Part shown: positions 19,209 to 26,728 of the stretch, one piece after another
Numbering within the stretch: the first letter of the stretch is position 1
Layout: every line of letters begins with the position of its first letter
Source of the DNA: Deltaproteobacteria bacterium
GTDB taxonomy: Bacteria; Desulfobacterota; Desulfobacteria; Desulfobacterales; Desulfosarcinaceae
NCBI GenBank assembly: GCA_020444075.1
Contig: JAHLLR010000031.1
Location: 1 to 55,603, forward strand
Direction: 5' to 3'
Length of the DNA stretch: 55,603 bases
The notes under the pieces: model-generated
What the model was told of the DNA's origin: nothing
Databases searched by the model: none
Seen by the model: the letters and a program-made list of their open reading frames with translations, nothing else
Made by a program: the position numbers and the translations under genes

Positions 19209-20663
19209 CTATCCGTTTTTAAGGGTCAGGAACAGGGTGGCGCCCTTGCGGTTGATCAGCAAAAGAATCGTGTCTCCCGCTTTCGTACCTTTAATCTTCC
19301 GGTTGAATTGGCTGAGATCTTTCACCGCCTCCTGGTTCACCTCAAGGATGACGTCGCCAGCCTGTATGCCCCCATCGGCTGCAGGTCCGCCGGTGGCTAC
19401 CTCAACGACAACCACCCCGCTGGTTTCGGACAGCCCTAAACTGTTGGCGATTTCTGGCGTCAGGGTCTCAACATGCATGCCGAACGTCGTCGATTCAGGT
19501 TGGCCGTCGCCTTCTTCGCCGGCCTGCTTGTCGGCCTTAAGCTCTCCGATTTTAACTTGAAGCGTTGTTTTCTGGCCCTTACGCAAGATCCCAACCGGAA
19601 CCACCTTGCCCACCGGGGTGGCGGCTACCCGGTAAGGCAGTTCACTCGAGTCTTTGATTTCCTTGCCGTCAAATGCAACGATCACATCCCCCCGCTGGAT
19701 CCCGGCTTTTTGTGCAGGTCCGCCGGCCGTCACGTCGCCGACGAGCGCTCCCTTTTCCTCCTCAAGCTTAAGCGTTTCCTTCAACTCAGGGGTAATTTTC
19801 TGGATCATTACCCCCAGCCATCCCCGGACCACTTTTCCCGTTTTGAGTTGGGGCAGCAGATCCTTGGCCATGTTGATGGGGATGGCAAACCCGATCCCGA
19901 CGCTCCCACCGCTTTGAGAGAAAATGGCGGAATTGATGCCCACCGCCTCACCCGACGTGTTCAACAGCGGGCCGCCGCTGTTGCCCGGGTTGATGGACGC
20001 ATCGGTCTGGATGAAGTTGTCGTAGGCGCCGGCTCCGATCTGGCGGTATTTTGCGCTTACAATCCCGGCGGTTACCGTATTGCCCAGGCCGAACGGATTG
20101 CCGATGGCCACCACCCAGTCGCCCACCTCGAGTTTGTCCGAGTCGCCCAACGCAATAGCCGCCAGCGGCCCTTTGGCGTCAATTTGGATCAGCGCGAGAT
20201 CGGTCATGGGATCGCGGCCAATGATTTTGGCGCTGAATTCTCTGTCATCGGCGAGCTTGACCGTGATTTCATCGGAATCCTCGACCACGTGGTTGTTGGT
20301 CAGGATGAAGCCGGCCTTGTCGATAATGAAGCCGGTGCCGAGGCCGCGCTGTTTGTATTCCCTGGGCATCTGCTGCCCGAAGTATCGATCGAAAAAGTCG
20401 CGCATCGGGTCGTCGGGGCCGAACGGGCTCTGGCCCTGCGCCTGGCCCTTGACGACCTTCTCGAAACTGATGTTCACCACCGAGGGGCTGACGTGCTTCG
20501 CCAATTCTTAAAAGGAGCCCAACGGGGGCGAGACGAGGGAGTCTGTCTGCGCCGTCACGATGGAAATCGAAAAGAGCAGGAATGTGCAAACTGAAATAAC
20601 CGTCAGCAAAATGGTACGGCCTCTATTAACCTGATCGGAAACCGTTCTTTGGTTAACCTCCAT
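19209..20663 (-). pseudogene. degP: DegP/HtrA serine protease, interrupted by in-frame TAA
   Basis: Periplasmic trypsin-like protease/chaperone with two PDZ domains. One frame runs from the ATG at 20663 (AGGAGG 5 bases upstream) through an N-terminal hydrophobic export segment to G-S-F, then meets TAA at 20508-20510 (codon 52). It continues in the same frame as E-L-A-K-H-V-S-P-S-V-V-N-I-S, the normal start of the mature family. The catalytic triad is intact (NNHVVED, DPMTDLALIQ, NPGNSGGP). A TTG two codons after the TAA could restart translation but would yield a protease without its signal segment. Possibilities are a recent point mutation, a sequencing error, readthrough or reinitiation. 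Confidence 0.85.
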
Positions 20664-20697
20664 GTCAACCTCCTTTGTTTCTTTTGCTAAACAAAAT

Positions 20698-21399
20698 TTA
20701 CGCCGCAAGGTTTATTGACGCAAAATCCCAATCCACGAGGTTCCAGTAAGCCTCGATATATTTGGCACGGGCATTGCGGTAGTCGATGTAATAGGCATGT
20801 TCCCATACGTCGCAGGTGAGCAGGGGCATCAGTCCCGCCGTCAACGGATTGCCCGCATTGCCCGTGGATTCAATCGTCAGCTTGCGGTTTTTGTCTTTCA
20901 CCAGCCAGACCCAGCCCGATCCGAAAAGGGTGGCGGCTTTCTGGGAAAAGCTTTTTTTGAACTCGTCAACGGAGCCGAAATCTGATCGGATGGCTTCGGC
21001 CAGTACCCCTGCCGGCGCGCCGCCCCCCTTCGGTTTAAGGCTGTTCCAGTAAAAGGCATGGTTCCATGTCTGGGCGGCATTGTTGAAAATCCCCCCCGAG
21101 GCGTTCATTATGATGTATTCCAGCGATTCGTTTTCGAATTCGGTGCCTTTGATCAGGGTATTGAGGTTGTTGACATAGGCGGCATGGTGTTTGCCGTAGT
21201 GATAGGACATGGTTTCCGCCGAAATATAGGGCTCGAGGGCATTTTGCGCATAGGGTAATGGAGGAAGCGCGGAAGGGGGTGATGCCTTCGAAACTTGCGG
21301 AAATACTGAAATATCGGCAGCAACAGCGACCGATCCCGCCAGAGCGGTCCATAAAAATTGCCTGCGGTTGATCATTCCTTGATTTATTTCCCTGTCCAT
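20698..21399 (-). CDS. sodB: Superoxide dismutase (Fe type) with Tat signal
   Basis: Dismutates superoxide to H2O2 and O2. The ATG at 21399 has GGAGAG upstream and gives 233 aa. The N-terminus carries a twin-arginine signal (INRRQFLWTALAGS), so the enzyme is probably exported folded to the periplasm, unlike ordinary cytosolic SodB. Metal ligands are visible in YHYGKHH, WNHAFYW and CDVWEHAYY. AAQTWNHAFYW and TCDVWEHAYYIDYRNAR are closer to iron-type than manganese-type enzymes. It is the first gene of a probable sod-degP-OYE unit. Confidence 0.93.
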   Translation of the reverse strand: MDREINQGMINRRQFLWTALAGSVAVAADISVFPQVSKASPPSALPPLPYAQNALEPYISAETMSYHYGKHHAAYVNNLNTLIKGTEFENESLEYIIMNASGGIFNNAAQTWNHAFYWNSLKPKGGGAPAGVLAEAIRSDFGSVDEFKKSFSQKAATLFGSGWVWLVKDKNRKLTIESTGNAGNPLTAGLMPLLTCDVWEHAYYIDYRNARAKYIEAYWNLVDWDFASINLAA

Positions 21400-21441
21400 T
21401 TTTCTCTCCTTCCAAAATAAGAGGAATTGTTGCATGGCCAA

Positions 21442-22101
21442 AAGAATTACAGCTTCGCCTGGTGGATCACCGAATCATATTTGGACGGACTTCATTTCAT
21501 CGAGACCGCAGATGGAGGTCGGTTTGGTTCATGTCAGCGTTTCATCAGCAGCGTTTTTTGGCTAAATTGGACACGTTGTTTCACTTGGAGCGGGGGATGG
21601 CCATTCCAGCATTGATTGATTGGGCGGATATTTGTGAGCAGGAAGCAGGGTCCAGTCTCTTGCTGACCTCCCTTATTTGAATAACTACACTTTCATGAGA
21701 ACATTTGCAAATGCTGTTGGAAATTTTTTCATTCAACGCCGGCCATTCTGCGAATGCACGCCACAATTCCAACTTGGCATCGCGGCACCCATTGGGTCGA
21801 TAATGAACCATGCGGGCTGGTCCTTTCCGATTGATGAAATAAAGGTGATGCTCCCCTTGGTCTCGAGATCGAACGAACCCAGAATAAACGTTTCCCGGTG
21901 CGGCTGGACTTGTAATAATGAGAATTCTAAAAACCTTTCCTTTGTGCGCATTCGTGAAGCACCAACAATCAATCCGGTCGTCATACTTTTTTTGAAAATT
22001 CATTGCCGGGTTAGACGGACGTGGCGTTAATTACCGGCCGTCGGCCATGAACGCAGGTGGTGTCGGGACGCCACACGAAAAAAAAACAGGACGCGACAAT
22101 T
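21442..22101. other. 660-bp region with no assignable gene
   Basis: The region separates divergently transcribed sod (minus) and the glycine-zipper paralogue (plus). It is clearly more AT-rich than its neighbours. Overlapping open frames exist on both strands (e.g. 21733-21984 and 21581-22003 minus, 21677-22030 plus), but none has a good ribosome-binding site or a recognised family. It may be foreign or decayed DNA that also holds the promoters for both flanks. Confidence 0.5.
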
Positions 22102-23049
22102 ATGCAACGTACAACATCGGTTTCGGTGATTGGGATCGCAGCAATCCTGCTTGTCGGCGGCTATACCCTCCAGGGACGTCCGGACTACACGGCCTCGGGC
22201 GCCTTGGCCGGTGGGGCCACGGGTGCGGTCATCGGCAGCATGGCCGGGCGGCGGGGACCCGGTGCGATTGTCTGCGGGGCCGTGGGCGCCATCGTCGGCG
22301 GCCTCATCGGGCACGGCCTGGACCCGAGCCAGGAGGCCCAGTTGCGCGCCCAGGCCCCCCAGACCATACAGCGGGGCGAAGAGGGGCAGCCCTTGATGGT
22401 GCCGGATGTCGAGGCACTGGCGCGGGCCTGGATCAGCGACGATCTGATCATCAGCCAGATCCGCAACTCCCGAACGGTCTATCACCTCAGTACAGCGGAA
22501 ATCATCGATCTGAAGAACGCCGGGATCAGCGAGCGGGTCATCGATTTCATGATCAACACGCAAACGCAGATCGACGCTGCCCATGTGGGAGGCGTGGTGG
22601 GGTCCACCCCGCCGGCACCGCTGCCTGAAACGATTGACGAGGCGCCGGGCCCGGACTATGTCTGGGTCGGCGGCACGTGGGTGTGGCTGGGTGACCATTG
22701 GGGATGGCACCACGGCTACTGGCACCAACCGGTGTATCCGCACCGGCGGTGGAAAGGCACCCGCCGCAAAAAAATGAAGGGTTTTGAAAAAATGAGGGGT
22801 GCTGAACTCCCCAAGCAGACCCAAACGGGTCGGAAATCCGGGGCCTGCTGGCTCTGGGCGGCGGCGGTCTGCATTGCCGCCGGTGCGACCCTTTATGGAG
22901 CCGGCATGCCGCGATACCTAAGCCTTCCACCGGCCAGGGCCCGGCAGCGTTTCCGCCCGCCCTGTCGGTGTCGGCGGTGCCTGCCGTTGCAGGCGACATC
23001 GGCGTCTACCTCACCGGGTTGGGCACGGTTACCCCGCTCAATACCGTGA
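22102..23049 (+). CDS. Glycine-zipper protein with lost lipobox Cys and read-through C-terminus
   Basis: The first 224 codons are a paralogue of the lipoprotein at 17159-17836: the same [12 protein letters not shown] zipper start, [29 protein letters not shown] and the [21 protein letters not shown] unit. The lipobox Cys is replaced by Gly (LLVGGYT against ITGCYT), so lipidation should fail. The stop expected around codon 225 is missing, and the frame continues into the start and membrane anchor of an efflux adaptor at 22774, then out of frame to 23049. Probably a degenerating gene; the zipper part may still be made. Confidence 0.7.
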   Translation: MQRTTSVSVIGIAAILLVGGYTLQGRPDYTASGALAGGATGAVIGSMAGRRGPGAIVCGAVGAIVGGLIGHGLDPSQEAQLRAQAPQTIQRGEEGQPLMVPDVEALARAWISDDLIISQIRNSRTVYHLSTAEIIDLKNAGISERVIDFMINTQTQIDAAHVGGVVGSTPPAPLPETIDEAPGPDYVWVGGTWVWLGDHWGWHHGYWHQPVYPHRRWKGTRRKKMKGFEKMRGAELPKQTQTGRKSGACWLWAAAVCIAAGATLYGAGMPRYLSLPPARARQRFRPPCRCRRCLPLQATSASTSPGWARLPRSIP

Positions 23050-23516
23050 CCGTAAAGAGCCGCGTCGACGGGCAGCTCATGCGCGTTCACTTCGATGAAA
23101 GCGAAGTCGTCGCCAAAGGCAGACTGCCTGCCGAGATCGACGTCCGGCCGTTCCAGGCCCAGCTGACCCAGGCCGACGGTCAGATGATTCGCGATCTGGC
23201 GCAATTGACGGGCGCAAGGCGCGACCTGCAGCGCTTCCGGACCCTGATCGGTCAGGATTCCATCTCCGCCCAGGAGGTTTATACCCAAGCCTACCTGGTT
23301 CAGCAACTGGAAGGGATCGTCAAGGTCGATCAGGGTCTACTCGAAAGTGCCCGGCTTCAACTGGCCTATTGCCGCATCCTTGCCCCCATCGCCGGCCGGG
23401 TGGGCCTGCGCCAGGTAGACCCGGGCAACATCGTCCACGCGACGGACGCCGGCGAGCAGGTGGTGGTGGACGGGACGGAAAAACTGCGTGAGGGCAGCCG
23501 GGTGGTTGAACAATGA
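22774..23516 (+). pseudogene. RND efflux periplasmic adaptor (MdtA/HlyD type), frameshifted and internally deleted
   Basis: The adaptor begins at 22774 in the frame of the upstream glycine-zipper gene, with a membrane anchor ([20 protein letters not shown]). A shift near 22900-22930 moves the homology to the frame of 22968-23516, where MdtA-like sequence is plain ([51 protein letters not shown]). Right after NIVHATDA it jumps to [15 protein letters not shown], which in intact MdtA proteins lies at the C-terminus. About 150 residues of beta-barrel and membrane-proximal domain appear deleted. It is very unlikely to work as an efflux component. Confidence 0.8.
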
Positions 23517-23607
23517 ACGAACTGCCGTCTTGATCGCCGGCAGCCGGATGACGGCCAGCATTCTGCTGATCAAGGCGCTGGGCGGCGGCTGCCATTTTAA
23601 CCCCTGA
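23512..23607 (+). pseudogene. C-terminal remnant of NodT-type outer-membrane efflux protein
   Basis: Read in the frame of the ATG at 23548, this stretch encodes RTAVLIAGSRM and then TASILLIKALGGG before a TGA. It resembles the very end of NodT/OprM-family outer-membrane factors (LIKALGGGW). It abuts the adaptor stop codon, so the inner-membrane pump genes and nearly all of the outer-membrane factor have been deleted from a former adaptor-pump-OMF operon. Confidence 0.6.
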
Positions 23608-23694
23608 TGAGCAGATGGCCAAAGCTGAAAATAACCTGACCGGCATTCCGGGAACGAACAGCCAGTGGTCGCGTGGATTGCCTGGCAATGGCAG

Positions 23695-24171
23695 TCAGCC
23701 CGGGTCGGCGTCGATTGCTTTTATCAGATTCATAATCTCTTTGTTTGAAGGGATATCCGTCATCGAATGACCGTAATGCACAAACCGGAGCATTCCGGAC
23801 TTATCGACAAGCATCTGTGCAGGTAGTCTGCCCAGCTTAAACAAATTGGCCTCCTGTCCATATAATTTTAATATCCTGTGTTCCGGGTCGGGCAACCCGA
23901 TAAACGGCAGATCTTCTTTCTTCCAGAATTTTTGAAATGATTCGCCGTTTTCCGGTCCGACAACTATTATTTCCGTACTCAATTTTTCGAAACGTTTATA
24001 GTCTTGGCGCAACTGCGCCATGTGCCTTCGGCAGAAGGGTCAAAAAAACCCACGATTAAAAACCACGAGCACATTTTTTCGGCCCGTGAAATCCGAGAGG
24101 GATACGCTGTTTCCGGAAAAATCATTCAACGTAAAGTCAGGTGCATGTGTGTTTAGCGCCACTCTGGCCAT
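23695..24171 (-). CDS. Peroxiredoxin-like selenoprotein (UGA at codon 44 read as Sec)
   Basis: 158-codon AhpC/TSA-fold protein probably reducing peroxides. The ATG at 24171 has GAGGAG upstream and begins MARVALNTHAPDFTLNDF, the normal peroxiredoxin N-terminus. The frame reads VLVVFNRGFF, then TGA at 24040-24042, then PFCRRHMAQLRQDY and an intact C-terminus. Relatives carry Cys (CPFC/CPYC) at the TGA position, so a U-P-F-C redox motif is predicted. A hairpin 20-35 nt after the UGA fits a bacterial SECIS. If UGA were a true stop, only a 43-residue stub or a start at Met 24021 without the active site would remain. It lies 37 bases after the Usp gene on the same strand. Confidence 0.85.
24005..24020 (-). 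promoter_or_regulatory. Candidate bacterial SECIS hairpin
   Basis: In the mRNA a 6-bp perfect stem UGGCGC/GCGCCA closes an AGUU loop with G at the second loop position. The loop starts 26 nt after the UGA. Bacterial SECIS elements are known to need a G in the first two loop positions and a UGA-to-loop distance of roughly 16-37 nt. A second, closer hairpin (CCUUC-UGCC-GAAGG, 24025-24038) lies between it and the UGA and might stack or compete. Confidence 0.7.
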
Positions 24172-24208
24172 TTTTGACTCCTCACTGTTTGAAACCCTTC
24201 AGGTTTAT

Positions 24209-25108
24209 TCACAGCTTTTCGTTGCGATAGGGTACCGCCAGCACCGGCACCGGTGCGTGCCTTAATACCAGTTCGGTGGTGCGCCCCATTACCGTGCCTT
24301 GTTCGAATTGCTTGTGATGGGCGCCGATGACAATCAGGTCGCAGTCAATCTCCCTGGTCAGGTCGATGGCCTGGGCGGCGGCCGTTCCTCTGCGCACAAC
24401 GAGATCAATGTCATTAAAATCCGGAACCGTCTTCTGTATCCAGGCAGGGAAGTCTTTCTCATCCGCCGCCGTACCGGATTCCAGACTCCGCAAAACGGTG
24501 AGGTGGGCTTCCAATCGGCCGGCCAGGGCGACGGCCACCCGCAGAGCATGGCCGGCGGCGGTGGTAAGATTGCACGGGCACAGGATGTGTTGTATGCGGG
24601 GCCTTGCCTCCGGTTGGGTCGTATCGATAAAATCGGTGATCTTTTGCCGGACGACGAACACGGGTGCTTCGGAGCGATGCAATATACTCTCGGTGACCGA
24701 TCCCAGCATCCAGTGTTTTAGGCCGCTGTAGCCGTGGGTGCCCATCACGACCAGATCGGTCTGGTTCTCGGCCGCGGCCTGCATGACGGCCTCCGCGGGT
24801 TCTGAATCGGTCACGCGATAGCGCATGCGGACTTTTTTGCTGTCGGCGTCGCCCAGAACGCGGCGGACATGCGCTTCAAGCCCATGAATGCCCGCTGCCT
24901 TGGCGTGGTCTATTTCCTTTACCACTTGAGCGGTCAACTCCCGTGATAAATAGCGGGGAACGTCGACGTGCATGGCATGCAGTACGGTCAGGGATGCATC
25001 GAACATACGTGCGCCGACGTGCGCATATTTTAGCGCCAGATCGGACAGTTCGCTCATGTCAACGGGACAGAGAATTGATGTGGGGTTGTAAGACAGTCCG
25101 GGTTCCAT
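24209..25108 (-). CDS. Tandem universal stress protein (two UspA domains)
   Basis: 299 aa with two UspA domains (about 8-150 and 165-297). Each carries the nucleotide-binding glycine signature: GTHGYSGLKHWMLGS with SEAPVFVVR in the first, and GAHHKQFEQGTVMGRTTE with PVPVLAVP in the second. Such proteins bind ATP and help survival in starvation, oxidative or respiratory stress. AAGGAGGAAAG precedes the ATG. It is probably co-transcribed with the selenocysteine peroxiredoxin downstream. Confidence 0.92.
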   Translation of the reverse strand: MEPGLSYNPTSILCPVDMSELSDLALKYAHVGARMFDASLTVLHAMHVDVPRYLSRELTAQVVKEIDHAKAAGIHGLEAHVRRVLGDADSKKVRMRYRVTDSEPAEAVMQAAAENQTDLVVMGTHGYSGLKHWMLGSVTESILHRSEAPVFVVRQKITDFIDTTQPEARPRIQHILCPCNLTTAAGHALRVAVALAGRLEAHLTVLRSLESGTAADEKDFPAWIQKTVPDFNDIDLVVRRGTAAAQAIDLTREIDCDLIVIGAHHKQFEQGTVMGRTTELVLRHAPVPVLAVPYRNEKL

Positions 25109-25264
25109 CGTCTTTCCTCCTTTTCGTCGTTTTTACTTTTGCCGATGAGGAATTGAAGGGCCTGACCAAAGAAACCGCCGCCGGTTGTTGCCGGGGTTAC
25201 CCAAAGGTGACCGCCTCCTCAATGCAAACCTGCAAATGGGTTCACCCTGACCTTGCCCTTACAA

Positions 25265-26656
25265 TTACAACAATGGCGCAAAAAGCCTGCCGACACTCTC
25301 AATAAGCCCAAACGATCGCTTGGGTTGCCGTTGCCGCGCTGAACAATCCTTCCTTATTAAATCAAGCATCCAGGCCTCGAGCTGCCCGATTGCATCCGCA
25401 TCGTAGAGACACAACGCGATTTCATAGTTCAGCAACAGACTTCGCATGTCCATGTTGGCCGATCCTACCATGGCAAGCGAATCATCGACCAGGATCGCCT
25501 TGGCGTGCAGCATGCGCGGTTCGTATAGCCATACATCGGCACCCGACTCCTGAAGCCGTGTCAGATATCCCTCTCGAACCAGGTCCGCCAGCCGATGATT
25601 GGATTTTTTCGGTATGATAATGGATACATCGACATTTCGGCGGACCGCGATGCACAGGGCTTCCAAGAGCATTTCATCGGGGACAAAATAAGGCGTCATC
25701 ACCCAGATGCGTCGTTCGGCCCTGAATATTTCGGTCAGGATCGCATTGCGCAGTGAATCGTTGCGGACATCCGGCCCGCTGGCGACCAGTTGGGTGACAC
25801 CGCGGGTATTAAATCGGGTCGCCGGGTTGGTGGTCGCATGATCATCCAGCAGGGTTTTGCTTGCGAATTTCCAATCCGACCTGAAAACGTCGGTGATATG
25901 ATCGATCACCGGACCCTGGACCAGCAACGAAAGATCCTGCCACCGGCCAGCGACCTCCTTTGGGCCCATGTATTCCGAGGCAAGGTTCATTCCGCCGATG
26001 ATTGCCGATCGATTGTCGCAGATCAACATTTTGCGATGATTGCGTAAATTGGCCCGGCCCCGGAAAGGCAGATGAATCATGGGCATGAAAAAGGCCACAT
26101 GGCCACCTGCAGCCAGCAGCGGCGATAGAAACTTCTGAGATATTCTCACAGAGCCTAATGCATCCAGAAGCAGACAAACGGTTAGCCCTTGCGACGCTTT
26201 TTCCGCAAGGGCATGAACAATGGCACTGCCGGTTTCATCTTTTCCCAATATGAACGTGGCAACAAAAATAGAGTGGCTGGCTTGGTGAATAAGATCCACT
26301 ATCGTTTCAAATGCCTGCTCGCCCTTAAACAAAAAGGTCACCCGGTTGTTTGCCGATGGTGGGGAGATGCCGCTGTCGGGTTCAAGCAAAACCGCGTCGC
26401 GGATATGGGCATCGTTAAGCGGCCGGCTCCTGTCTTGGGCGAGTTCCGGTTTTGTCCCGGCCTTGTCGAGCATCTTGCGACCGCCAAAAATCAAGTAAAG
26501 CGGCACGCCCAGGTAGGGGATGAAAATGATGGCCATCAGCCATGCCAGCGTGCTGGTCGGCGGTCTTCGCTCCCTTAAAATGTGGGAGAGCAAAGCCAGC
26601 GCCAGAATGAATCCAAGGGAGGGCAAGAGATGGACGAGCAGCCAACGAAAATCCAT
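25265..26656 (-). CDS. cls: Cardiolipin synthase (phospholipase D family)
   Basis: Condenses phosphatidylglycerol to cardiolipin at the inner membrane. Two N-terminal membrane segments (LLVHLLPSLGFILALAL, IIFIPYLGVPLYLIFGG) precede two PLD catalytic domains with NHRKMLICDNRSAIIGG and LHAKAILVDDSLAMVGS, the HxKxxxxD motifs. The start at 26656 (463 aa, CAGGA upstream) is preferred; a longer frame begins at 26716, 12 bases after kup, but its GGGAG touches the ATG. A fragment of a second cls copy (last ~23 codons) lies at 36672-36743. Confidence 0.93.
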   Translation of the reverse strand: MDFRWLLVHLLPSLGFILALALLSHILRERRPPTSTLAWLMAIIFIPYLGVPLYLIFGGRKMLDKAGTKPELAQDRSRPLNDAHIRDAVLLEPDSGISPPSANNRVTFLFKGEQAFETIVDLIHQASHSIFVATFILGKDETGSAIVHALAEKASQGLTVCLLLDALGSVRISQKFLSPLLAAGGHVAFFMPMIHLPFRGRANLRNHRKMLICDNRSAIIGGMNLASEYMGPKEVAGRWQDLSLLVQGPVIDHITDVFRSDWKFASKTLLDDHATTNPATRFNTRGVTQLVASGPDVRNDSLRNAILTEIFRAERRIWVMTPYFVPDEMLLEALCIAVRRNVDVSIIIPKKSNHRLADLVREGYLTRLQESGADVWLYEPRMLHAKAILVDDSLAMVGSANMDMRSLLLNYEIALCLYDADAIGQLEAWMLDLIRKDCSARQRQPKRSFGLIESVGRLFAPLL

Positions 26657-26728
26657 AATGCTAAAATCCTGAAATGAAAAGGCCAGCCGGTAAAGGTTCA
26701 ATTGATCCGAAGGCATCTCCCGGGCCTG

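Noticed and set aside
20508-20510. Stop in degP considered as selenocysteine or pyrrolysine recoding
   Set aside because: The codon is TAA, which is neither UGA nor UAG, so no known recoding system fits.
25265-26716. Start of cls at 26716 instead of 26656
   Set aside because: The purine-rich site touches the ATG with no spacing, and the first 20 residues do not resemble the family; not excluded fully.
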